Below, one piece after another: positions 46,352 to 56,427 of a stretch of 64,000 nucleotides of DNA. The position numbers and the translations under genes were made by a program. The notes under the pieces were generated by a model. That model had not been told where the DNA came from. It was given only the letters and a program-made list of their open reading frames with translations, and did not search any database. Position 1 is the first letter of the stretch, and every line of letters begins with the position of its first letter. The stretch comes from Podocnemis expansa (lineage: Eukaryota > Chordata > Testudines > Podocnemididae), in NCBI GenBank assembly GCA_007922195.1, contig ML681994.1:46291434-46355433 (forward strand). Direction: 5' to 3'.

Positions 46352-46490
46352 GTAAGTAAACCATTAAGGCTGAGGAAAATAACTTCATAAAGTTTCATAA
46401 ATAGCTAAGTAATTGGTTGGTTGGTTTTACTGAAGTTAAGAATAAATATTCTATGTTCTATTTGAAATAAATGGGTTTTTTTTATTCCAG
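46352..46490 (+). other. PPP1R12A: PPP1R12A intron, 139 bp
   Basis: Very short intron between the basic linker exon and the acidic exon. Donor gtaagt, T-rich acceptor tttattccag. No further feature. Confidence 0.9.
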
Positions 46491-46648
46491 TAAGGAAACT
46501 TTGATTATTGAGCAAGAAAAGAATGCATCTAGTATTGAGTCGCTAGAGCAAGAAAAGGCAGATGAGGAAGAAGAGGGAAAGAAGGATGAATCCAGTTGTT
46601 CTAGTGAAGAGGATGAGGAAGAAGACTCAGAATCTGAAGCAGAAACAG
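46491..46648 (+). CDS. PPP1R12A: PPP1R12A exon: acidic region
   Basis: 158-nt exon. Its first base (t) completes an Asn codon, 52 codons follow, and it ends with one base (g) of an Asp codon. The acceptor is tttattccag and the donor g|gtaaat. The peptide contains KETLIIEQEKNASSIESLEQ and then a very acidic run (DEEEEGKKDESS, then SSEEDEEEDSESEAET). This Glu/Asp/Ser-rich tract is the acidic region known between the ankyrin domain and the central Ser/Thr-rich region of MYPT1, which has been implicated in contacts with the PP1 catalytic subunit. GAA/GAG/GAT repetitiveness makes the exon look low-complexity, but its ends and phases are correct. Confidence 0.96.
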
Positions 46649-46727
46649 GTAAATAATTTTGGAGGAGTATCTTTCATTCAGGATGTTGCTTCAGTTAAAC
46701 TCACTGTATTGGGTTTATGTGATCATG

Positions 46728-46970
46728 AGTGATAAGCAGGGGCATCGCTGGTGCCTCAAGTGTCAGGCCACCAGCCTGGCCCCAGGTCCCCAGCTGGGAA
46801 CGGGGCTAGGAGTGATGATGCTGCTGTACCTGGCTGGGGATCCAGAGCCTTGCTGCCTGTGGCGACAGGAGCCCAAGGTGGGATCGGGCCTGGGCCCAGA
46901 ATCAGAGCAAGGGGGCAGTGCACTCAGGTGGGGGCTGTGGAGCAGCAAAGCTGCTGGCAAATAAACATTG
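46728..46970. repeat. GC-rich segment, possible transposon core
   Basis: caggggcatcgctggtgcc to agcaaagctgctggcaaat, GC-rich in AT-rich surroundings. Open frames exist but are compositional. Origin unknown. Confidence 0.4.
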
Positions 46971-47168
46971 TAACTTCTTGATTCAACTTTCAATAACTTG
47001 GCTGCTTTCTAACTTTAGCAATATTTTAAATTATTTTTAAACAAGCTTAAATCTCCATTTATAAACAATGTAATTCATATAAAGGCTTTTACAGTGGGCT
47101 GAATTTTAGGATCTAAGCAGTAACTGAAATTAAAACTGTTAATTCAGTAATTTGATTAACTATTTACA

Positions 47169-47278
47169 CTCAGTGTTTTTAATCAGAATCAAAGAATATT
47201 ACAAGGCAGTAGAGACCTCAAATAATATACCTAAAAAGGATGTGGTGAAGGAGAGGGGACAAAGGAAAAGGCAGAAAT
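47169..47278. repeat. Duplicated ~105-bp segment, copy 1
   Basis: ctcagtgtttttaatcag, aaagaatattacaaggc and gggacaaaggaaaaggcag align with 48462-48568 in the same orientation. Confidence 0.7.
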
Positions 47279-47984
47279 AAAAACTCTTTGGATACTCTTC
47301 TTTGCTCACTGTCCTAGTGCCTTGCAGCCTAAAGGATTAGAGGAAAGCAGTTGTGTGTTGTCATCTTGGGGCAGACTCTGACAAATGCAGGGGATGATTA
47401 TGGCCCAAATACTGTCAAATTAGAGACCTGCATTTTGGATTGATATTAGTATACTGGAATAAATTTGGTTTAAAAAGTGTTGTTGTTGGTGGGAGCTCTA
47501 CATCAGCTTCACATACAACTTCACCTCAAGATTGCTGCCACTCAAAAGAGCTCTTATTCATTTTCAGAGAAGCTAGTGCTGTCACAAACTTGTTAAAAAA
47601 CCTAAGTGGAATGCTTTTGTTCTGACTTCTCTCTATGCTCCTAGACTGGAGCAAGCATTCAGCATTTTGCGCACATGTAGGTGTGTGTGTACATGGTGCT
47701 GTGACAATATTTAAAGGGTCCAAAGCACAAATTTAGTGCGGTTTTTTTCCTGTGGGGAGGGAAGGGGAAATTTGGACTCTCTCAGCTTTGTAGTATCCTC
47801 TTCCTAAATTCAGCTCACCCTAAATGCCCATCAGAACTTGAGACCTCTTGTCATACCTACACATAGTTAATCTTTCATCTCCTTGCAACTTCTGCTTCTC
47901 CTTCCTTTCCTGTGACAAGAAATCAGACTAGTATTTGGAAGGAGATTTGCAGAAGGTTAATCTTTGGTTCCTAATTTAGTAGTG

Positions 47985-48325
47985 AGTCGTGTGGCACTTT
48001 GAGACTAACAGGCTTATTTTTCGCATGAGCTTTCGTGGGAGAAAATCCCACTTCCTCAGATGCTTCGAAGATGAGTGAACGTAAGAAAGGAATGAAAATA
48101 AATGCAAGGGGATCCTATGTTTTACACCTCCTTGCATTTATTTTCATTCGTTTCTGTAAGTTCACCCATCTTTGAAGCATCTGAGGAANNNNNNNNNNNN
48201 NNNNNNNNNNNNNNNNNNNNNNNNNNNNNNNNNNNNNNNNNNNNNNNNNNNNNNNNNNNNNNNNNNNNNNNNNNNNNNNNNNNNNNNNCCCCGCTGGACT
48301 AGACTAACATGGCTATCCCTTTGGA
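47985..48325 (+). mobile_element. Palindromic Penelope copy containing the assembly gap
   Basis: Left arm gtggcactttgagactaac, then catgagctttcgtgggag and atgcttcgaagatgag. Right arm in reverse: cttgcatttattttcattc, then catctttgaagcatctgagg. After the gap, the tail is ctagactaacatggctatcc. Flanks taatttagtagtg (47972-47984) and taatttaatagtg (48326-48338) form a 13-bp duplication with one mismatch. The missing part of the right arm lies in the Ns. Confidence 0.82.
48189..48288. other. Assembly gap, 100 Ns
   Basis: Exactly 100 N, the conventional size for a gap of unknown length, placed in the second arm of a palindrome. Confidence 0.99.
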
Positions 48326-48461
48326 TAATTTAATAGTGCATGCTTCAAAATATCTAGAGGGATGTTTAATACATAATTGCACTACTTAGTTTTTTATTTT
48401 TAGACTCTTACCATTTTAATCCTAACTTTCAAGAATAATATAAATTGGCTCATTATACATT

Positions 48462-48568
48462 TTCAGTATTTTTAATCAGGTAGTCGAAGAATAATACAAG
48501 GCTTTAGAGACCTCAGCTAACATACCTAAAAAGGATTGGGGGGGGGGGGACAAAGGAAAAGACAGAAC
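48462..48568. repeat. Duplicated ~105-bp segment, copy 2
   Basis: ttcagtatttttaatcag, gaagaataatacaaggc and ggacaaaggaaaagacag; same orientation as copy 1, about three quarters or more identical by eye. Confidence 0.7.
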
Positions 48569-50825
48569 TATTTTGACATTTTCAAAAACTGCAAAACAGT
48601 AAAGCAACTTTAGCTTTCCTCTTGTCCTTTCTGGTTTGATTTGCCCACAAAAGGCTCCTTATAAGCATCTGTATGAGGCGAGATGTCTGGATTTTTTCGG
48701 CTCTATTTTTCTCTCTCTGGTTCTCATTCAGGCTCTGCTGATTACCCTGAGAAACGCTTTCTTTTGTAAAGACACTTCAGTTAACTTCCTTCTCTGTCAG
48801 CTTGCCATTCTCCTTCAACCCTTAGCTGCTCCATCAACCTCACCTTTAAAAATTCGGTTAGAAGGTTGTGGCAGTTTTTGACCAATTATCAGATTATAAA
48901 ATTCCTACAATGAAGTAGCATAGTCTTCCAAATGAGAAAAGGTTATTTGGATCAGTTGAGGGTTTCTAAATTGTTTTGTCATGATGTGTTTAAACCTTGT
49001 TACATCTATTAGCATTATAATACAAAGATACTCATCTGCAGAGTCAATAGAACTATCTCTTGGACACAGTGATCTGAACATTTTAAAATGAATGAAATAT
49101 CCTTGTCAGTCATTTCTGCTCATTTTCTGCCTCGTTCACCCACCTGAGCTGTTAAAATTTGGGCTACATTTCATCACTGGACCAATAAAAATGCTATAGG
49201 TATTTGTTATAAATAAAGTTGTGTGATGAGACACTTCGGAGAGTCAAATATCACTTCAGTATTCGTGTATCCTTCATCTAGAGATGTTGAGGTTTGTTAA
49301 ATTTCAGTGACCTTTGATACATCATATGGCACAGCCTCAGTCACTGAGCTAGCTCTAATGTTTCCTGAACTCCATGACTTCTCTAACTATGTTCTCTTGG
49401 TTACTGCTAGGCAGTCTTGTGCCAGGAAAATTTGACTGTAACACAAGAATTAATTTTTGTGTAAACTTTGGAGTTTTTAAATATAAATAAGGGTTTTATC
49501 ATACTTTATTTGGCAAGCAGCAGAGGTTAGCTTTTCCCTGAAGAGCTGCATCTCTAAATTTCAACTGCGCATTCCATTTTTCCCATTGTTCTTCTTGAAG
49601 TAGTTTTACAGTGAAAAGTGTCAAATGGTGTGATGATTCCAAATGGATAAGTAAAGCACTTTACAAGATAATGTAGCGTTGAAAATTCCTTTGACTTTTA
49701 TCACAAGTGTTAGAGTATTTTGGTGTGTTTTCTTAGAATCTGTGCTCTTTTTTTAATTTATTTTTTTAAAATACAAATTTCCATTCCTAAGGATTGGGTG
49801 TAGAGAAAACATTAATGATGTGACCTCATGAGCCATAAAGGCTAACCAACCAGAAAGAATTAAAGACCTAACATTTATGCATTTTTTTAAATAGCATGAT
49901 TTCTGGGATGGCTTGACTCCTTGTTTTTTTAATATTAATATATATGCTAACTCTCACAACTTGTGTGCATTTTTATTTGCTGGCCTGTCCTTCCCTCAAA
50001 TCATTTCAGTACTGTCTTCCTCCGATTACTCTTTTCTTTCCTATCTTACACTGACCCCTTCCTATCCTATAATTACATTCTTATGCTTCCTTCTCATCAT
50101 CTTCCACATTGGCTTTAAAGATTTATAAATCTCTTTAGCTACTGCACCTGTATCTGTCTCCATACCAGCCATTTCATGTGGGGAATTCACATTTCTTGTC
50201 TAATGGATGTTTTTTGTTAATTGAATGCAGAGTTGTTGGTTGTTGGGTTTTTGGTTTTTTTTGCTTTTTGCTTTCCTGTTACAGGGAAGAAACTTTTCAC
50301 TGAACACATACAAGACCACATGCACCCAGACACCTACAACCTGTAAATGTGCCCACTTTACTAGTTCAATGCATGTTTTTACTAAATGTCTGGCTTGCAA
50401 ATTTGTCCTGGAATCTAAAGTCAAGCTGGATATTTTACCACATGCATGACCATCAGTAAAGAGTCTGCAGCTGGAACACAAACTAATGATTTTATTGATG
50501 AATTGCCTTCCCAGTCTGTGTTGGCTTTTCAGTGCTTGTATAAGTTAGAAGTAGTTTAAACTTAGTGAATAATATTTGACTGAATTAGTATGGAGAACAG
50601 GTTGTTGGAATAAAGAGATCTGTTTTTTAGTTATGTACTTTTCACAGCAGAACCACACAATATAATCTTTCCATTGTGTTTAATACTGTACAATATTATA
50701 TTTTGTAGATTGCTGAACTGAGGCCTTTGTTAATAAAGTTAGAGAACAATGTTGTAGTTTAAGATTAAACAGTTGCATCATTCCAAAAGCAAGCAATCCT
50801 AACAAGGATTACCCTACCCACAATG

Positions 50826-50925
50826 ACCCCCCCCCACACACACACACACCATTCCTCTGAGAGTTTGGTTGGTTGGTTTGTTGTTTGTTTGTGTTTTTGG
50901 TTTGGTTTGGTTTGGTTTTTTTGAA
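50826..50925. repeat. C/CA run followed by GGTT/GGTTT simple repeats
   Basis: A C9 run, then about eight CA units; a short spacer; then ggttggttgg and ggtttggtttggtttgg. Confidence 0.85.
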
Positions 50926-51153
50926 GGGCATCAGCAAATTAAGAGTCAGAATCTGAAATCTTTAAGAGCATGCTAGTCTGACTGATGTTAAATGGGAGTG
51001 CTGGATGCCTAGAGACTATGGGAAAAGGTCTTGTTATCTTTGACCAAGACATAATCAGAATGGGTGGGAGCAGAGCCAACACTGAAGATTTGTTTCTAGA
51101 AAATATGAAGTTAAGAAATTATGAATCATATATTTTAAATGTTTTATTTACAG

Positions 51154-51281
51154 ACAAGACCAAACCCTTGGCATCTGTAACTAATAATACAAATAATATT
51201 AGTGTGCAACCAACTTCTGTAGCTGGGACATTATCTTCAGTAACCACTGGTCAAATGACACCTACATCACCTGTTAAGAAG
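51154..51281 (+). CDS. PPP1R12A: PPP1R12A exon: start of Ser/Thr-rich central region
   Basis: 128-nt exon. Two bases (ac) complete an Asp codon, 42 codons follow, and it ends in phase 0. The acceptor is atttacag and the donor aag|gtaaaa. The peptide starts KTKPLASVTN and continues through Thr/Ser/Asn-rich sequence to TPTSPVKK. DKTKPLASVTN followed by a diverged polar stretch and PVKK is characteristic of MYPT1. The low-complexity middle is the least conserved part of the protein, and it differs clearly here from what I remember in mammals. An in-frame ATG in the intron upstream (near 50985) would extend the ORF, but splicing and homology define the start. Confidence 0.94.
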
Positions 51282-53073
51282 GTAAAACAAAACAATATTG
51301 CATCTGTTGATTCCAGTATAAAAATGTGAACTGACTTGATCAAATAGTCTTAGAAAATACACACAAGAATATTGGTGTATTGTGTTCTTCTTTAGAATAC
51401 TTGCTTTCAATTCTATAAAATGTATAGCTGTAAGTATTTTCAAAATTGAGTTTCATTTGTTTTATTGACGTGTTGTGTGCCTGAAGGATTTTAGTTGTTC
51501 AACAGAAAATTTATGTCTGAGAAAACATCTCTGTTAAACATCTTTTATTTATAATCCTATTCTTGCTTTTTACATGGCAGGAAGGGATGTGTTGTATTTA
51601 AATCTAAACAAAGTAGACTGTGAGCAAGAACCTCAAGATTATTACTTAACATACCAAATATATAGTTGTGTAGAAAAGGAAATACTTGTGTTCCTGAGTA
51701 CCTGGATCCTTCCATAAAACAGGAAATAAGCATCGAGTTTAATTAAAAACTAACACACAAAGACAAACCAATAGAGGACGAAAATTTTAAACTGTTTTTG
51801 CGTAAGTGTAATACTTCTAAAACACTTTCAAATTGTGTTACTTATTGTTTAATGCATATAAATATTGGGACCATGGCTGTTCATTGTTGATAGATCCAGG
51901 GTACTGCATGCTGGAATCAGTCAAGCTAGTCATAAACCTGCATAGATGGGAAAAATGGATATTGTGTTTGAAATTGCCTGCACTTTTTGTTTTAGTGCAA
52001 ACTGTACTTTTAGACCTGTTGGAAGAGGGACTAGAGGGAAGAAATCTGCTCAATTCTGCTCTTATGCAGCTTTCAGCTTCTTGTTGCTATTCCTCCATAG
52101 TTGAGAGAAGACTCCTATGTAGTATTTAATCTTAATGATTGTTTGGGGCTTGGGTCTGCAGTTTCTCCTTTGTTCTCTGTGCCATTTCACAGTGTTCATG
52201 AGTCCTGAAGTCAGCTGAGGTGAAAACCTCAAAATAACTCTGCTCCTGCTGCCTCCTCTTTGCAAATCTGAGGTTGCCAGGATCAGACAAATAAAGAAGG
52301 AAGTAAAATAAAATGAAGGGTGTTCCTTTTTCTGGTCACAATTTTTGGAAGTGGTGAAACACCTTTTTAAATAACCATATTTTCAGTCATGGTCACTCCT
52401 GGTTGTGTTTATCACCAAACCCCATCAGTTAAAGAACAGATTTATAAAGCAGACAAAAGATGTGTTGAACATTTGACTTCTAGGAAGCAGTTCTGTAAAA
52501 ATAGCTCAGTTAGTAGAGGAAACATGTCATGAACTTTTAAAATACAAAGGACCCAAACCACTTCAAGCTGTCCCAGAACTTGTACAAAATTATATTTGCA
52601 GCAATGTGAGCTGGTCAGAACTTTGTGCTTTATTACATGAATATGTAGCTCCTTCTCATTGATCCTCTGGGTGATAGACATGAAAAGTGAGTGTTCTTTT
52701 TATTAATTTTATAATGAGAATACAGTAAAAACTCAGAAATAGTTAGCATACGACTTCTAAAATTTTATTATACAGATTTTTCCTAGTTTAAGAGCCTGTT
52801 GAAAGAAGGATCAAGGTCGCCCCATCTTTTTGGGGGGCCCCATACAGCATCAGTGACTTAAGGAAATTTGTTTTTAAATTCTTAGTTAAATTTTAAACAA
52901 AATAGAACATTGTATTCTAAAGCATTCATTTGTCAGTCTGCAGTCATGTTTCTTTATTATACATCGAAAGGCTAACCTGGCCAGCTGTTATCTTTTAGAG
53001 ACTCTCTGATTTTGTTTTCTCAGAACTTAATATCTAGAACTTCTAGGAAGCGTCAGTCATTGTGTTAAGGTAA

Positions 53074-53320
53074 AACAAATAAGGAGTCCTGTGGCACATA
53101 AAGACTAACATGTTTGTTTATCGCATGGACCTTCATGGGACAAAATCCCACTTCATCAGAGGGGAGAACTTACTGCAAGTTCCCCCATCTTCAAAGCATC
53201 TGACAAGTTGGGATCTTCTCCTGTGAAAACCCATGGGATAAAAAAATTTGTTAGTCTTTGAGTACAACAGGACTTCTTGTTTGTTTTACTGGGCTGCATT
53301 AATGTGACTACCCTTTTGAA
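53074..53320 (+). mobile_element. Palindromic Penelope copy
   Basis: Left arm aaggagtcctgtggcacat, then catgggacaaaatcccac. Right arm gcatctgacaagttggg, then gttagtctttgagtac. Tail ttaatgtgactacccttttg. Flanks tgtgttaaggtaa (53061-53073) and tgtgttacggtaa (53321-53333) form a 13-bp duplication with one mismatch. No coding body between the arms. Confidence 0.82.
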
Positions 53321-54540
53321 TGTGTTACGGTAATGATGCACCTTAATGCTGGTGTTTCATAGCATGCCAGGAATTGAGTTCCTCTGAACATAATGTCCAA
53401 GAAAGTGCTCAGGATGGGGGGAGGACTGAAGGAGCTTCCAGCTCAGCACCTCTTACACTGAGGTTGCCTTTTCAGGGTAGATGAACGTGATGTTTGTATT
53501 GGAGAGGGGGATTAAAAAGTAGAACTAGGATGTAAAACTAGCTGAGGTTGCTAGAGACAATGGCCAATATATTGTGTGGAGATGGAGCATCTTTGAACAT
53601 ATCTGTATGTCCTGAACAAAGGTATTAATGAGAGGTCATACTCAGATGCCTAGGGCCTCTTAAATATGGTCACTAGTGCTTAATCCTCTTTCTTATGCTG
53701 CAGCCAGGGACACGTGGTCATTAACAACTTTTGATATCTTATTCCTTTAGTTGATGAAGGCTGAATTCAATGAGATGACAATACGTATTTGCAAAAATAC
53801 ATGCTGTCAGCTGGTGAATGGAGTTGCATATCACCTGTATGCTCTGCAGGGCATGGATAGACGTGACCCTTTTGATCTTCAGAAATGTAGAGAGATGCAA
53901 AGAGCAAAAAAAAAAAAAATAGGTCATTATTAACTGAGGTGAAAGGATTGCTCACAATGACTTTTTCAGCATTTGAAGAGGATAGCTCCCATTGACCAAT
54001 AATAATTGCTAGTTTAATTGCTGTGCTCAATTTCAGTTGCTATAAGAACAAAGAGCTAATGTGAATTTTACCAAGCTATTGATAGGCTAATGTTCAGTGG
54101 ATTTTCAGTTAGTACAGTGATGTTGGTGCATTGGCAACAATTTGGTCATACAGCTCATTTGCTCTCTCCTGACCCTTCATACCCCATCTATACATTTTTG
54201 CACTCTTCCTGTTCCAAGCTTTCCATCATTCTCATCTTCCTTCTCCTTGGACATATCCAGTCTTTCTCTTGCAACCATCTCAGCTTCTCTGCCTTTCAGT
54301 TTCTGTTAAAATTATCCCTTTTCACTATAGAATTCTCTGAATTGTATGGCCTCCATCTTCTCCAGAACCCTGGACACTTGACATTCCCAGTGTGACTTCC
54401 TACTTTTGGAATGAGGGAAGAAAAATAAAGCTTAATCTTTTATATAACTGTAGGTGTTGAATGTAGCAATGTTGACACTGTTAGGTATAGTCCCAGAATC
54501 CCATGCATGGCTACAGACTGGGGACTGAGTGGCTAGGCAA

Positions 54541-55217
54541 AAGTTCACCACAGAAGGAAGGACCTGGGAGTTACAGTGGACAAGAAGCTGGTTATGAGTC
54601 AACAGTATGTCCTTATTGCCAAGAAGGGTAACAGCATATTGGGCTCCATTAGTAGGAGTGTTGCCAGCAGATTGAGGGAAGTGATTAGTCTCCTTTATTC
54701 AACACTGAGAGGCCTCATTTGGAGTACTGTGTCCAGTTTTGGGACCCCTACTACAGAAAGGATGTGAACAAATGGGAGAGAGTCCAGCAGAGGGCAATTA
54801 AAATGATTATGGGTCTCGAGCACATGACTTACAAGGAGAGGCTGAGGGAACTAGTCTGCAGAAGAGAAGAATGAAGGGACATCTGATGGCAGATAACTAC
54901 CCAAAGGGGAATTCTGGGAAGAATGGAAGTAGGCTGTTTTCAGTATTTGTAGATGACAGAACTAGGAACAATTGACTCAGGCTGTAGTGAGGGAGGTTGT
55001 ATATTATGAGCAACTTCTTCACTAGGAGGGTGGAGAAGCACTCAAATGAGTTACCTAGGGAGGTGGTGGAAATCTCCATTCTTAAAGGGTTTTAAGGTAC
55101 AGCTGGACAAAATCCTGGCTGGGATGATTTAGTCAGGGTTGGTCCTGCTTTGAGTACAGGGTTGGTTGCTAGATGACCACCTGATGTCTCTTCCAGCTCT
55201 AATCTTCTATGATTCTT
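54541..55217 (+). mobile_element. CR1 3' fragment, sense, diverged
   Basis: acctgggagttacagtgg, caagaagctggttatgag, gtactgtgtccagttttggg and gagagtccagcagagggca follow the C-terminal RT and 3' UTR of CR1. It ends ctaatcttctatgattctt, the CR1 tail. More diverged than the antisense copies. A short open frame at 54576-54767 corresponds to the LYSALVRP region with frame damage. Confidence 0.85.
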
Positions 55218-55716
55218 TTATATATGCTAGTTTTTTAATTCTTGGATTTTCAGGTATCTGAAGGGTTTTCTAACATACAAAAAACTTTTTAAATATAACA
55301 TGAAGTTAACAGTGTACCTTTAACAAATGAGTCAAAATTGGAATACCTTGGTCATTTAGCTTATTTTTAGTTATGTTTGGGTGTATGATTTGAACAAGAT
55401 GAGAGGTCAGCTTTCTCAAAATGCAGAATATCAGAATCTTGTATTTACTTTGGTTAAATATGAAAGCTTCATTGCTATTTGTAAGTGGAATCTAAGTGCG
55501 TTTTGGTAGCAAAACTTATTTCATGACAAGGTCTACTGTATCTGAATAGCTTCTTATAAGCTATTAGAAATGTCTTGTTGCTTTTAGGTATGGTGTACTT
55601 CAGTGAAGAGTAGTGTATATGAATAAGAAATCAAGCGTGTGGATTTAAAACAGCACATCCCCCCCCCTTCAATTCTTTCACTCTTCGTCTTTGTATCTTG
55701 TCTTAACTGGCTTTAG

Positions 55717-55833
55717 TATGATTTCATTCCTACTATCGTGCCTGTGGCGGAGTCAGTAGATCCTGCATCATGGAGACAGGGCTTACGCAAAACTGGCATT
55801 GTTCTTGTGTCCAGTAAAGGTGAAAAGTCTATG
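55717..55833 (+). CDS. PPP1R12A: Candidate PPP1R12A cassette exon, 39 codons, phase 0-0
   Basis: A long C/T tract (55660-55710) leads to ctttag at 55711-55716. An open 117-nt stretch follows, ending at ATG|GTGAGG, a plausible donor. Both neighbouring constitutive exons meet in phase 0, so inclusion adds exactly 39 residues without a frameshift. The peptide starts YDFIPTIVPVAESV, then DPASWRQGLRKTG, and ends IVLVSSKGEKSM. The middle block matches SPASWRLGLRKTG in the next exon at 12 of 13 codons except for D/S and Q/L, so 11 of 13 residues are identical. I do not remember this segment from the main mammalian MYPT1 isoform. Alternatives are an alternative or mutually exclusive exon of this lineage, or a decayed duplicate. 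The donor could instead lie at AAAG|GTGAAA (55818), but that would break the frame. Expression is not shown by sequence alone. Confidence 0.62.
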
Positions 55834-56053
55834 GTGAGGCTTTGATGTGCACAGGATTTGTTTCAGGTTGCAAAATAACATTTAATCAAAATGTTGGTAC
55901 CAGAGTTGCATGGTTTTCAGTTGTGTGCAAAATTTTGTTTGCATTTCTTTTTAGTGTATATTATAAACTGTGTGGGTTTTTCAGGCTAACTTTTATGAAA
56001 GTTGTTTCCTTTACCAGATGTTTTTTTTTCTTGTGTTATTAACCTACCCAGGA

Positions 56054-56072
56054 AATGAATGAATGAATGAAT
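56054..56072. repeat. (GAAT)n microsatellite
   Basis: About four and a half GAAT units just upstream of the exon at 56212. Confidence 0.85.
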
Positions 56073-56211
56073 ACAGGTTGCCCCCATCCCCTTACCAAAC
56101 CCCCCTCCAACCCAATATGAAAACTAGGCATTTTGAAAGAGTGCCAAGAAGCATGAAATACCAGAGTTAGTGTGAGTTAATGGCCTTTAACTTGATGATG
56201 TTTTTGTTTAG

Positions 56212-56427
56212 TTTCCAACTTCAACAACCAAGGTTTCTCCCAAAGAGGAAGAGAGGAAAGATGAATCTCCTGCCTCTTGGAGGTTAGGTCTTCGAAAGAC
56301 TGGCAGCTATGGGGCGCTTGCAGAGATTACAGCTTCCAAAGAAGCTCAGAAGGAAAAGGACTCTGCAGGTGTCATGCGTTCTGCTTCAAGTCCCAGACTG
56401 TCGTCTTCAGTAGACAACAAAGAAAAG
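56212..56427 (+). CDS. PPP1R12A: PPP1R12A exon: central region with SWRLGLRKTGSYGAL motif
   Basis: 216-nt exon, 72 codons, phase 0 at both ends. The acceptor is tttgtttag and the donor aag|gtaagc. The peptide starts FPTSTTKVSPKEEERKDE, passes through SPASWRLGLRKTGSYGALAE, and ends RSASSPRLSSSVDNKEK. The SWRLGLRKTGSYGALAEI stretch is a highly conserved island in the otherwise disordered MYPT1 central region. It is followed by Ser-rich basic sequence with possible basophilic-kinase and proline-directed sites (RSASSPR). It is the constitutive partner of the candidate duplicated exon 378 bp upstream. The frame is intact. Confidence 0.96.

Larger units (their letters stand above)
46649..51153 (+). 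other. PPP1R12A: PPP1R12A intron, 4.5 kb, with assembly gap
   Basis: Donor gtaaat, acceptor atttacag. Contents are a GC-rich segment (46728-46970), a pair of similar ~105-bp sequences (47169-47278 and 48462-48568), a palindromic Penelope copy containing 100 Ns (47985-48325), and CA and GGTTT-type simple repeats at 50826-50925. The stretch 48600-50800 is otherwise unremarkable AT-rich intron. Confidence 0.85.
51282..56211 (+). other. PPP1R12A: PPP1R12A intron, 4.9 kb, with candidate cassette exon
   Basis: Donor gtaaaa, acceptor tttgtttag. It contains a palindromic Penelope copy (53074-53320), a sense CR1 3' fragment (54541-55217), the candidate extra exon (55717-55833), and a GAAT tetranucleotide run (56054-56072). 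51350-53050 and 53340-54530 are otherwise featureless apart from an A13 run near 53908. Confidence 0.85.

Noticed and set aside
50985..51329. 114-codon ORF with an ATG start before the exon at 51154
   Set aside because: The first 56 codons are intronic and read through the atttacag acceptor; only 51154-51281 matches PPP1R12A.
54090..54395. 101-codon open frame with Leu/Ser/Phe-rich peptide
   Set aside because: No domain, in an intron, T/C-rich composition; likely chance.
55818..55823. Alternative donor AAAG|GTGAAA for the candidate exon
   Set aside because: It would end the exon out of phase with the following phase-0 exon, while ATG|GTGAGG keeps the frame and fits the consensus as well or better.
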